A stretch of 64,000 bases of DNA from Tubiluchus corallicola (lineage: Eukaryota > Priapulida > Priapulimorpha > Priapulimorphida > Tubiluchidae). This document shows positions 53,501 to 62,763 of the stretch, piece after piece (position 1 is the first letter of the stretch; every line of letters begins with the position of its first letter). The position numbers were made by a program, and so were the translations under genes. The DNA is taken from NCBI GenBank assembly GCA_030141605.1, contig JAQGDQ010000760.1, forward strand, positions 36,838 through 100,837. Direction: 5' to 3'. Under the pieces are notes generated by a model that saw nothing but the letters and a program-made list of their open reading frames with translations, ran no database searches and was not told the DNA's origin.

Positions 53501-55929
53501 ACCCCAGTATACCTTGGAAGCCCTTGCTGACGTCACTCCCGATGTGGTCAATTGTCGTCAATCACTGTGTTCTGGCTTGGGGGTTCTATACGCTGGTTAC
53601 TACGCTGCCAACGTTTATGAGTGAAATATTAAGACTTGATATTAAAACGGTGAGAAAAAGATCACAGTTAACTCTTTACTTTGTAACAAAATAATGCTAA
53701 CTCTTCTAATGTGTCGGAGACATTATACCACTGCTGCACGGCGTATCCAACACTAACGTTTTTACTAACTTTGATAATTGTGGCAAAGACTATTTTCTAT
53801 GTTCTCGTTTAGAATAATTCTTTTTAATAAGTCAATGAACCGCCAAAGACGTCTGATGCATATACAATCCCCTTCAACGTGGCAGTCCTCCCTTATGAAT
53901 AGCTGGGGAGTGCGAAAGACAAACATGTCAGTATGGTATGGTCACTAATCTAGCTATACTTGGTATTTGCTTAACTTTGTAGCCAGATTCACGCCCGTGT
54001 GCATGGATTAGCCGCCGTGCCATACACTAGTATAGGTGGACGACTGTGAGATGAGATGGATTGTCACTCTAGCATTCACAGTAATGACAGATAGCCTATG
54101 TGAACTAACAAATAAACTGACAGGCAGATGGTTATATGCTCAGGAGGATGAACATGCAGACAGCTGAACGGACAGGTACACAGGCAGGTAGATATACAGA
54201 CACACACAGTGTAGTAATTATAGCAACCATTAACTTTTCAGAATGGTTTGTATTCGGCCTTGCCATGGATTGCCTGCACTATTACAATGAATGTTAGTGG
54301 CTTCTTGGCAGACGAACTGCGAGAGAGACGCATGTTAAGTACGCAGAATGTGCGACGACTTGTTAACACTATAGGTACTATGATTAGTTGATTATGTCAT
54401 TCGTTTAAAACTAAACAAAACTGTATTAGTGTTATGTTAACACTATAGATACAATGATTACGTCATCGCTTACCCACAAAAATTATAAAGAAAAGCATGT
54501 TATAGTCGTTTGCTAATACTGTAGGTACTATGATGACGTCATCGCTTACTACTAAAGTTGTGAGTAAAAGTCTTTCCTATGCTACAATTCTTATGTACGC
54601 GTATACCTTTAAATAGAAACATAAATTATTGACGCCTCTTCAGTGGATTTTTACCATTGTATGATTATTATAACTAAGTAGACCTAACAACTTACAACCA
54701 CATTTCATGAAAACTAGTAAACACGCTTTATCATGCTGGCACATTAGTCTAACAGTCTCTAATTTATTAGTTAGTGGTACAAATCATACTTACTTTCAAG
54801 CAATTATCTAGTTTAATCTGCCTTGTTTAATATAAATAACGCCACTCTTTAACGTTGTCAACTGCTGCTATTTGCATGATTACGAAAAACGCTTTTGCGT
54901 AAGTAAAAAAAGTCACATTACATATACCTGTTTAAAACTTTTGCACTGCCAAATTCTTCTGAATGTGACTGCGTAGTAATATTGACAGCTTTTAATACTT
55001 AAATGTCAAAAAAGTTCTTACTTCAAGTCTTCAATGTCAGCTATCGTTTTGGCACTATCTATATAGCTGCTCTCAATGATGCTCGCTCCTAATTATTACG
55101 ACTTTACGTATGAAAAACAAATTAAATTCATTCTTAGCAGCGCTAGGTACAGTTCTATAAATATGTGTGGTAAATCAGACCGTAGCACACCAATTTGCCG
55201 TAATTAATTTTCTTCTTCCAGGCATTGCTTTACCCGGTGCATTACTGGTACTCGGCGGTTACCTGAGCTGTGATCAAAAATCTGGATTCATCGCCTTGCT
55301 GGTTGTGGGGCAGGGACTATTTGGCTTCACCTACGCCTCCACGTTTCCAAGCATGGTGGACATTGCGCCTCGATACGGCGGAGTGATATTCGGCATTGCC
55401 AGTACAGTGGCCACATTGACTGGCATTGCTTCACCGTACGTCGTCAGCATACTGACATCGCACGTAAGTTAGGAATGTAGTAGTACTAGTGGTGATAGTT
55501 GTGGTGGCGGTGGCGTTGCTGGTGTTGGCGGGAGTGGTAGTGCTGATAGCAGTCGAAGTAGTAGTAAGTAGGTCAGTCGGTCAGTCAGTCAACTTATTAG
55601 CCACATGATGCTAAAGAATGTCTTTTTGCTATTATTGAAAGATGATTATTCAAAGGAAAGTTGTTAATTCTTTGTTTTAATTTTCATAACAGCAAACACA
55701 AAAGGAGTGGCAGCTGGTCTTCTGGATATCATTTGCAATTCAGCTGGCAGGAGGCGCCTTCTACAACATATTTATTTCTGGAGAAGTGCAAGACTGGGCG
55801 AAAGACACGAAAGATATCAAAGCGCTTCATAATGACAGAAGTTCCATTGTTTTGAGGGAAGAAGCAGACACAGAGAATCCAGCTTTTCAAACTGTTTTAC
55901 CTGAAGAGGCGTTTGAGACAAAATTGTGA
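46250..55929 (+). CDS. SLC17-family anion transporter, copy B, ten exons
   Basis: Tandem paralog of copy A and the same kind of membrane anion transporter. Exons: 46250-46322, 47591-47808, 49860-50093, 50496-50583, 52070-52156, 53101-53228, 53500-53649, 54242-54374, 55222-55463 and 55693-55929 (TGA 55927-55929). All junctions are GT-AG and in phase, total 529 residues. Exons 3-9 have exactly the lengths of copy A (234, 88, 87, 128, 150, 133, 242). Key residues are kept: R50 in LRFNLSVAM, sequon NNT at 62-64, [17 protein letters not shown] with E175, [19 protein letters not shown] with H183, [11 protein letters not shown] and [13 protein letters not shown]. First and last exons differ most between copies (cytosolic tails). 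The acceptor of exon 2 is formed by a TTA microsatellite, and the donor of exon 8 is repeated twice in the following intron. Confidence 0.92.
47335..47478. repeat. Pentanucleotide repeat (TATTG/TATCG/CATTG variants)
   Basis: Nearly 30 five-base units such as TATTG, TATCG, CATTG and TGTTG in blocks. The blocks of identical variants show local unit duplication. Both strands stay open for more than 100 codons only because of the repeat. Confidence 0.9.
47490..47584. repeat. (TTA)n microsatellite forming the acceptor tract of SLC17 copy B exon 2
   Basis: About 30 TTA units end six bases before exon 2, leaving TTTTCAG as acceptor. This replaces an ordinary polypyrimidine tract and probably hosts the branch site. 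Confidence 0.9.
48308..48472. mobile_element. Possible pogo/Tigger-like MITE
   Basis: The left end has TTTATAACGAG and the complement of the right end reads TACAGTATAATCC then ACTTATAACGAG, a pattern known from pogo/Tigger-type short elements. About 165 bp, non-coding, in intron 2 of SLC17 copy B. The left end has lost a few bases. Confidence 0.5.
51655..51965. repeat. Minisatellite of about 36 bp, eight to nine copies, in SLC17 copy B intron 4
   Basis: Units read GTGAGGATCATTATTATGCA then GCGTAATGCAA, with scattered changes. The copies abut directly without spacers. Confidence 0.9.
52330..52440 (+). mobile_element. Second 5S rRNA-like patch (SINE3-type or 5S pseudogene)
   Basis: From 52370, GAAGTTAAGCA, then GAGCCTAGT and GGAATGGATATGTGAG follow the 5S rRNA internal promoter order (GAAGCTAAGCA, GGGCCTGGT, TGGATGGGAGA). 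The 5' half of a 5S gene is not recognisable. In intron 5 of SLC17 copy B. Confidence 0.5.
52888..53032. repeat. (TTTG/TCTG/TATG)n tetranucleotide repeat
   Basis: Long run of TTTG, TCTG, TATG and CATG units ending 68 bp before exon 6 of SLC17 copy B. Confidence 0.9.
54362..54530 (+). repeat. Three tandem copies of the exon 8 end and its 5' splice site
   Basis: GTTAACACTATAG is the exon end at 54362-54374, followed by the donor GTACTATGATTA. It recurs at 54436-54448 followed by ATACAATGATTA (donor lost) and at 54512-54524 as GCTAATACTGTAG followed by GTACTATGATGA (donor kept). Spacing 74 and 76 bp. Confidence 0.8.
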
Positions 55930-56786
55930 CATCACTAGACTGCTAGTCGCAGTAGAAAAATTATTTAATAGTCTAAGAATATTATATAAGTTTTGTAGAG
56001 TAAATAAAACGTATAACAACAAACAAATGTGAATGTGCTGTTTGTCATTTTGTAAACTTTGTCGGGCACAGATTTTTATTATTAAGCATGCTTAAATTCC
56101 TGGATCCAACAATCTCGCCATGCTCGTGCGTGCGGGCTGAGTGCAACAATTTGCGCCTGGCGAAATCAGAACAGACCTATAAAAACCGATGATTTTGTCA
56201 CTTTAGTGAACTTCTCACCGATAGTAAGTCTGCGAGAATACTGCTAAATAAATGAAACATTTAACCGAGCCTGAAGAACCAACAGTGCGTGAAGATTCCA
56301 CATCGTAGCCCCAGTTTAAACATGTAAAATTAGCGAAATACAAATTTTTTTTTGCCCACTCATGCGTAATTGCCTATCTGAAATCTAAACATATCTATAG
56401 AACTTGCTGTCAAATTAAACTGTAAGCATATATTACTGTTCTGACTAATAGATGGCCGTCCACTAGAGTGTTTGCCTGGCCTGGTCTTTGCTGTAGGGCT
56501 CATGATAGCCAGAGAATGTAATATCCGGTATGCGGAACATTCTCTGCCTAGCTAACATGCGTTTTTGCTCAAGAAAATGACCTTGTGCGTTTATTAATTT
56601 TAGGCACCTGGCGTTTTACAATGAAATAACTGCAACACCAAGGACTCAAGTTGATCTTTAAACTGAACAAGCTGCGCAGCCGCTGATTTGTTTACTTTAG
56701 TTATACAGCTAGAATTAGCATTAACATTGCAGACTTATGTAGAGACTTATGTAGGCTGTGTGACTATTTAAGTTAAAGGCGAAGAT
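55930..56786. other. Spacer between SLC17 copy B and P450 copy B
   Basis: Starts with the transporter 3' untranslated region; AATAAA at 56003-56008 is 74 bp after the stop. The rest is the short upstream region of the P450 gene. No clear promoter element. Confidence 0.5.
56003..56008 (+). terminator. Likely poly(A) signal of SLC17 copy B
   Basis: AATAAA 74 bp after the stop codon, followed by GTGTGCTGTTTG-like downstream sequence. Confidence 0.6.
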
Positions 56787-58301
56787 ATGTCGGCGATAAA
56801 TTCCGTGGCCAGTTTAGCCTTTACTGACGTCAGGGTGTGTTTCGTGTTAATAGCAACTATCTGCTTTGTTTACTACCAAAGACAAAGGAAGAAGCTTGCG
56901 CCTGGATTGTTCAGTTTCCCACTGGTTGGTAATTTACCACAAATCTACTATCGTACATTCAAAACTCCGGTGTACAAATATTGCCAGGAACTTTCTAAAC
57001 AACTCGGTCCCGTTATTTCGTTAGATTTCGGTGTTCAAACTACAGTGGTAATCAACCGGGTAGATGAAGCTTTAGAAGCTTTTGTTAAAAAACAAAATGA
57101 GTTTGCTGGACGGCCAAAGTCGTGGACGATAGAGAAATTTTCAGAAGGCTATAAAGACATCTTTGCTGGCATGTTTACGTCGACTTGGCGCGTTCAAAGG
57201 AAACTTGGTCATAGTGCGTTTAGACACTTTGCTTCTAGAGATGTACTAATTCAAAGAATTCACAGTAGCTTTAATAACATTGCAGCTGTCATAGATAATC
57301 TTGAAGAAAAGAAGTTTAATCCAAGAGAATACATATACAACACCATGTACAACATTATCCACGATATGACATTTGGAAAATGCTTTGATTTTTCTGATGA
57401 ACAATTTAAAAAACTCCGAAAGACAACAGACCGTTTGAATGAAATTGTAGTATCCGGATTTACTCCAGATTATATACCCTTTTTCAGATACTTACCTATG
57501 ACATCAGCACAAAAAGAATTTCTAGATCTAATGAAGTACATACTTGAATATGTATATGGTCAGTATCATGAGCATGTAAAAATGATTAACAAAGATGACC
57601 CTAGAGATATTTGTGATGACTTAATTTTAGCCAGAGAAGGGGCATCCAAAGAAGAAGTAGCAGAACTGACTGACACACATATTGCCCAAACCTGTTTGGA
57701 TGTGTTTAGCGCTGGAACTGATACCACTTCGATGACCTTACTATGGGCATTTCTTTACATGGCTGCTTATCCAGATGTACAGCAAAAAGTGCAAGAAGAA
57801 CTGGACGATGTTGTAGGTCATAGCAGACTTCCTAACTACGATAAAGACAAACCACGTCTGTCTTACTGCGACGCTGTAATGCACGAAGTTATGCGAATTA
57901 AACCTTTAGTGCCACTCATTTTTCCACACGTAACCACGGCTGACACCTCTGTGGGAGGTTTTGCTCTTCCCAAAGATACCTTGGTAATGGTGAATTTATA
58001 CAGCCTACATCACGATCCAGCAAACTGGGACGAACCAGAGAAATTCAAACCGGAGAGGTTCTTGGATGATGACGGGAAAATCAGTGCGAAAATTCCAAGT
58101 TTCATGCCATTCTCTGCAGGGCGTCGCGTTTGCCTAGGTGAAAGCATTGCCAAGATAAACCTTTTTGTTGTTTTTGCTTGTTTCCTACAGAGGTATAGTT
58201 TGTCGATTCCACCTGGCGAAATGGCAAATTTTGAGGAGAAACAACAACCTCTGTTAATAGAAACTAGACCCTATAATATCATGATGAAGAAACGCTTGTA
58301 A
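56787..58301 (+). CDS. Cytochrome P450, CYP2 clan (CYP1/CYP17-like), intronless; copy B
   Basis: Full-length 504-residue heme monooxygenase in one open frame. Membrane anchor at about 15-32, then KKLAPGLFSFPLVGNLP. The I-helix A309-G-T-D-T-T314 activates oxygen, HEVMR (E367, R370) and PERF (422-425) hold the heme pocket fold, and the heme loop FMPFSAGRRVCLGE places the ligand cysteine at 449. It is a close paralog of copy A (about 70-75 percent identical by eye, no length change), but on the opposite strand and 30 kb away, with the SLC17 pair between them. Differences cluster in the N-terminal anchor and in putative substrate-recognition stretches such as 124-140. The upstream sequence lacks the TTTCAG seen just before the ATG of copy A. 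Substrate unknown. Confidence 0.93.
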   Translation: MSAINSVASLAFTDVRVCFVLIATICFVYYQRQRKKLAPGLFSFPLVGNLPQIYYRTFKTPVYKYCQELSKQLGPVISLDFGVQTTVVINRVDEALEAFVKKQNEFAGRPKSWTIEKFSEGYKDIFAGMFTSTWRVQRKLGHSAFRHFASRDVLIQRIHSSFNNIAAVIDNLEEKKFNPREYIYNTMYNIIHDMTFGKCFDFSDEQFKKLRKTTDRLNEIVVSGFTPDYIPFFRYLPMTSAQKEFLDLMKYILEYVYGQYHEHVKMINKDDPRDICDDLILAREGASKEEVAELTDTHIAQTCLDVFSAGTDTTSMTLLWAFLYMAAYPDVQQKVQEELDDVVGHSRLPNYDKDKPRLSYCDAVMHEVMRIKPLVPLIFPHVTTADTSVGGFALPKDTLVMVNLYSLHHDPANWDEPEKFKPERFLDDDGKISAKIPSFMPFSAGRRVCLGESIAKINLFVVFACFLQRYSLSIPPGEMANFEEKQQPLLIETRPYNIMMKKRL

Positions 58302-60292
58302 TCCCTAGATTAATGCAGAAATGTAAAGTTGATCCCACTGGAGTGTGATTGTGGCAACTCTTTATAATACGTTCACTTTAATTCTTTCCAGTAGTATTGT
58401 AAATTTAATGATCTATATTAAGGTACTTGATGTCTTTACCATGTGCTGGTCATCATGCAAATATTTGCCCACGGTATCGAATTGTGCACATTGCAAAATG
58501 CATACGTTATTGGTACGTTATTTTTATGGTATACTAATTAACTCATTATTGTTGTAAGTATCAACAGTGAATGTGTATAATTGCGCTTTTCGAAAAATTA
58601 ATAAGAGCCCAACAAATTTTATTTAATAACTAGAAACTGTCAAATTGTTATATTACGTAAAACTTAAAGTTTAAAAACTAAAGTTTTTTTCTATTCAGCA
58701 ATGTTTGTAAATGATAAGTGATACAACACGCTTTTTCTTGGCAAAATGAGTTATAACTGAAGCTAAATCCCGTTAGTAATGTATAAATAACTTTTCTTAT
58801 ACTATAAATAAGAAATGAATTCCAGTTCTTGAAGTATTAAACAAATAGAGAGTAGTGACTGAACACCACTCCACTAAAAAACTATTACATGTTTATCGTA
58901 ATCTATTGTGACTTGATAGTAATAATTCTTTCTTCCCTTTACTACTCTTATAGATTTTGAAATGCTGTTAGTTGTAGGTCGGTTATCAAACAAAGGTGCA
59001 CGTATGTAAACTTGTTCTATTGATGCGTGAAAATAATGAAATAAAATTTCAATAATTGGTAACTGAAAACGCCAGTCTGTCCATAGGGCTTAAAACAGGC
59101 AAGTCCTTCTGTCCTAATGGCTGCATGTATTTCATTTTTCTTCTTTCACAAAATGTGACGTAATATCGTAGGCTGTAAATCTTCTTTTCTGACAAAAATA
59201 ATATACACGCTTAAACCAAGTACTTATAGCATGTACATATTAAGTAATTTTTTATTTAGTTATAAATGAGTTATTAATTAGTTTACTTTAGTAGATTACG
59301 AATTTGGAATTTATTCATAATTCGTAACTGAAATCTGTACAGTTAAGTTAAAAACGTTAGATAATTCTTTTTTATAGTGAAGTATGTTGTAGCGCTAATC
59401 AAGCCTTGGCCCTCAGTTTTAAATAGGTAACACTGAACTAGCCTACTATGAGCACATTTCAACATTATAACCACAGCTATTAAGATGATTATTACTGCTG
59501 GTATAAATAATTGAGACATGTAGGTTTTTGATGTCGTAGTTCTGCTAGTGTTGCTGCGGACGTTGTCGTCGTCGTTATCATCGTCGTTGTCATTGTCGTT
59601 GTCATTCGTGGTGGTGGTATTGTCTCTGTCGCTGCTATGATAATAATTTTTTATTTTAAGTCTTATTTTAAGTTACTGTTGCTGTGGCAGTGACAATGGT
59701 GGTTGTCGCAGTCATCATGATTGTCATTGTTGCTTTTATCGTCATTGCCGCCAGTTGCAGTTTTGTTATTGTCAATGTTTAGTTGTAAGCTATATTCCTA
59801 ACCATAATGTTTTTTATGAGCTCCATAAATTTCGTGCAGCTACAGTCTTATCTTTGTCGACCTTCGCCAGTCGCTTGTCTACCTTCGTTCGTCGCCCAAG
59901 AGTGTTAAATTAACCAATTGCTGGTCGAGAGTTGGACCGACCAGACTTTATTCAATGAGTGTCTCTACTGTGACAGAGTTAACCTTTTTGGTCCATTTTT
60001 CTTAGTTGACTATGTTTAACCACAAAGTTGCTCAAAGTTGATTGTGTTTAACCACAAAGTTGCTCAAAGTGCTAAAACGAATTGCACCGTGAATAGGCGT
60101 ATAGTAATATTAATACACTTTGTTTTACTTATTGTTTTAATAACATTCAATACGAACAGAGAGAAAAAGAAACGCAAAAGTTGGGTTCCTTCCATATCCG
60201 ACGACCTACGTTGTTAGAATTTATTGGGTAATAAATTGCCTGGAATTTGCTCGGTATAATGGAGAGTCACTCTAGTAGGCCTGTGATCAAAA
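58302..60292. other. Intergenic region after P450 copy B
   Basis: AT-rich, with a trinucleotide-rich patch (GTC, GTT and GTG units) at 59,530-59,770 and a direct duplication of TTTAACCACAAAGTTGCTCA at 60,014-60,070. No gene recognised. Confidence 0.5.
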
Positions 60293-61200
60293 AATAATCT
60301 AGAAAAAGACATAACAAATATAAATGCAGCATTTAACTATTTTGGTTTAAAAATGAATGATGATAAGACAGAATTTATCGTAATATCACCCAAATCAAAT
60401 GACATTACTTCTTCTAATGCAACACTAAAAGTAGGTGACTGTTCCATAGAACAAGCAAAAACTGTAAAATTTTTAGGCATTACAGTCGACAATAAACTCA
60501 CTTGGGATGAACAGTTTCATCAAATAGACAACAAGATGGCATTAAGCACGACATTCTTACGCCAAACCATAGGCCATCTAACCAAGAAAACAAAAATTCT
60601 CATCTACAAAAGTCTAATATTACCACATTATCTATATGGTTGCACTTTACTTCAAAACGTTAAATATGAAAACTTTAGAAAACTAAATACAATGCAAAAC
60701 TACGCACTTAGATTAATTCATGGCTACTCTAACAAAACTGCTAAACAACATGCTGCTTTTGCAACAAGCTTAAGAACGTCTACAAAAATACCAATATTAG
60801 AAGCCTATCGAGATTACAAAACACTGATATTTCTTTATAAATATATAAATAAACTGAGCATTCCATTTATAAACAATCCCTTGGCATTTATTCCTGATAC
60901 CACTTTAAACACTAGAACATACAATTTAAAGCAAATTACAGAAAACAATAACTTTGGAAATAACTCTATATCAAAACAGGCCATACATTTATGGAACTTA
61001 CTACCCAGTGAAATAAAACAAATAGAATCTCTCCACCACTTTAAAAAGAAATTAAAAGAATATCAATATAACAGGTTTCAACTTCCACATTGTGCATCTG
61101 ATACTAATTACACAGACTCCACTTTCATCTACCCCCGCCCCTGACTCCATATAACGATTAAAAATGAATTTTTTAAAAAAAAATTATGTAATGTAATACG
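60293..61200 (+). mobile_element. 5'-truncated LINE with an open reverse-transcriptase tail
   Basis: The frame 60353-61144 encodes 263 residues from the part of the polymerase after the catalytic aspartates: MNDDKTEF, VKFLGITVDNKLTWDEQ (the conserved FLG and L-W box), KKTKILIYKSLILPHYLYGC, a helical segment, HLWNLLPSEIKQIES and FKKKLKEYQ. The frame extends upstream without a Met to about 60,293 (DITNINAAFNYFGLK). YADD and everything before it are missing, so the copy was truncated on insertion. Intactness over 263 codons suggests recent arrival, in contrast to the dead copy at 0.7-2.1 kb. The 3' untranslated part passes without a clear tail into the Polinton-like end at about 61,210. Confidence 0.85.
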
Positions 61201-61209
61201 TGAGTAGTA

Positions 61210-61740
61210 TAGATGTTACACCTCTGGCCGATTTCCCCCCTCCTTTGGCTGCCCGGGGGGGGTGGGGAAAAACACCCCTAAAAAGTGCGAAAATCCGCGA
61301 AAACCCCTAAAAAAGTGTGAAAACCCGTGTGAAAGTGCACACGTGACCGAAATCGACGAAAAAGCGCGAAAAACAAAGAAAAACGAAGAAAAGGCGTGTG
61401 AAACGAGGTAAAAATCGCCTCAAACGAAGAAAAAGGGAGAAGTGGAGTTCCCGCCGAGGACTAATTAGTGCTAATTGGCGCTAATTGGGGAGCCCCTGCC
61501 ACCCCTCCGCCGCTTGCAAACGTCCGTCCCGGGGTCGGGGACCCCCCCCCCCCCCTGCAACCCACCCCTCCGTCGCGTGGAATCGTCCACTGCAGGCAAT
61601 GAGGGAAATCTTTTTCCCGCCACTCGCGCAGTGCCGGCCCTTTTCCGCGACCACTTCTCTCTCTCTCGGGTGCCCTCCCTTTTCCGCGAGCACTTCTCTC
61701 GCAGGTTTAGATGTGTGTGCGTGTGGAGATTTATTTCAAA
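61210..61740. repeat. GC-rich terminal region of the Polinton-like element (candidate terminal repeat)
   Basis: Starts with G and C runs, then short repeated words such as GTGCGAAAATCCGCGAAAAC and AAAGTGTGAAAACCCGTG. It also holds a direct repeat of 24 bp with one mismatch (61638-61661 and 61677-61700, containing CCCTTTTCCGCGA). No protein fits; long frames on both strands are composition artefacts. Position next to the integrase-side genes suits a terminal inverted repeat, but its partner is outside the window. Confidence 0.5.
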
Positions 61741-61918
61741 CGCCAAAGTTCGATAAATGCATTTTCACAAATCTTTTTTATTGATGGATTACAAAAAAAT
61801 TTTTTATGCAAAATACATATGTGCTAAAACTAGATTATTATTATTATTATGGTGACATGATAGTTCTACATTTTACGTTTTTTCGCAAATTACACAAATT
61901 ATGCAAATTACAGTAAAA

Positions 61919-62521
61919 CTACACTAATGACGACGAGCGAGTACATGGATTGTCGTCGTCGATGTGATACAGACAAACGTTATTGTTGTTAAAAACGAAT
62001 TCGTTAAATTTGCGGAAAACGCGAGAGAAATCCTCGACCTTTGTCCCGCCCATCATTATTATGCTTCCGGTGTGAAAAATGTTCAGAGTAATTTGCTCGC
62101 ATTTGCAAGTTAGTTTGGGAAATAGTTCCACTTCGTAAAACACTTCTCTAAAAGAATGCGTCGAAGGACGAACGAGTTCTTCGTACAGTGCACCCAGCTT
62201 CAATCTGCAGCGAATTTTGGCTCTGGCGGTGATGGTGCGAATTGCGATCCCGTCGGCGGGCGTCAGTCCGAGACCTTTCGAGAGTTCTTCGATCGCATTG
62301 CGTAGTACTTTTTCCTCCGAAAAACCGTTGGCCACCACGGAGCCGGAGGCAAAAATCATCAGCGTCCCGCCCAGTCGCTTTAGCAGAAGCATTTGTGGTT
62401 TCCTTTCGTAGCGTCTTCCGCCCGTTCTCCGTCGGAGTTCGTTCAGATCGAAGCGCTGCGAGAACGAAGCCGTGGCGACGATGTTGACCGTTTGGACTGA
62501 CACGGTTCTGGCTCTCAACAT
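61919..62521 (-). CDS. TATA-binding-protein-like protein of the Polinton-like element
   Basis: 200 residues, about the length of the TBP core. TBP bends promoter DNA and recruits RNA polymerase. Two half-repeats are visible. Repeat one (about 9-88) starts QTVNIVATASF, has LMIFASGSVV and ends EEKVLRNAIEEL. Repeat two (about 92-176) has FYEVELFPKL and LNIFHTGSIIMMGGTKVE. ELFP, the IF-x-x-G strands and G-T/A-K-V are TBP landmarks. Of four phenylalanines that insert into the TATA minor groove, three seem kept (F57, F134, F149); the first is replaced. The two central asparagines are not kept, so DNA preference may differ. I chose Met at 62521 because the 128 upstream codons run antisense to other element genes and look non-coding. 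It is transcribed opposite to the other genes, and its first 50 bases overlap the start of the next gene. Element-borne origin is clear from position; binding activity is inferred. Confidence 0.75.
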   Translation of the reverse strand: MLRARTVSVQTVNIVATASFSQRFDLNELRRRTGGRRYERKPQMLLLKRLGGTLMIFASGSVVANGFSEEKVLRNAIEELSKGLGLTPADGIAIRTITARAKIRCRLKLGALYEELVRPSTHSFREVFYEVELFPKLTCKCEQITLNIFHTGSIIMMGGTKVEDFSRVFRKFNEFVFNNNNVCLYHIDDDNPCTRSSSLV

Positions 62522-62762
62522 ACTACGCGGTAATGTGAAGTTGAAAACCAAACAGATAAAGGTATTGAGGGGACATCGCAATGTGCTGAGAAAATTGGCA
62601 CGCGCCGGTTCCACGTTGAAGGCCAGAAGACGTGCGCTAGTGCAAAAAGGTGGTATATTTCCAATCATACCCCTCTTGGCGGGCATATTTGGCGCCACTT
62701 CGGCTGCTGCTAGCGTAGCCAGAACGGTGAAGACATTCCGCGATAAGAAGAAAAAGAAATAA
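62472..62762 (+). CDS. Small basic hydrophobic element protein (possible virion core or membrane-active protein)
   Basis: 96 residues. A lysine/arginine-rich half (KLKTKQIKVLRGHRNVLRKL then KARRRALVQKGG) is followed by a proline-, glycine- and alanine-rich hydrophobic stretch at about 61-83 (IFPIIPLLAGIFG) and a lysine tail. Small proteins of this make-up occur in Polintons and adintoviruses and recall minor virion core or membrane-lytic proteins of adenoviruses; that role is inference. Starts could be at 62472 or 62481, both inside the oppositely directed TBP-like gene, so the true start is uncertain. The stop codon is one base before the next ATG. Confidence 0.6.
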   Translation: MATMLTVWTDTVLALNILRGNVKLKTKQIKVLRGHRNVLRKLARAGSTLKARRRALVQKGGIFPIIPLLAGIFGATSAAASVARTVKTFRDKKKKK

Positions 62763-62763
62763 A

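Noticed and set aside
61471-61784. Four overlapping open frames of 70-99 codons on both strands
   Set aside because: They lie in GC- and C-run-rich terminal sequence where stops are rare, and none looks like a protein.
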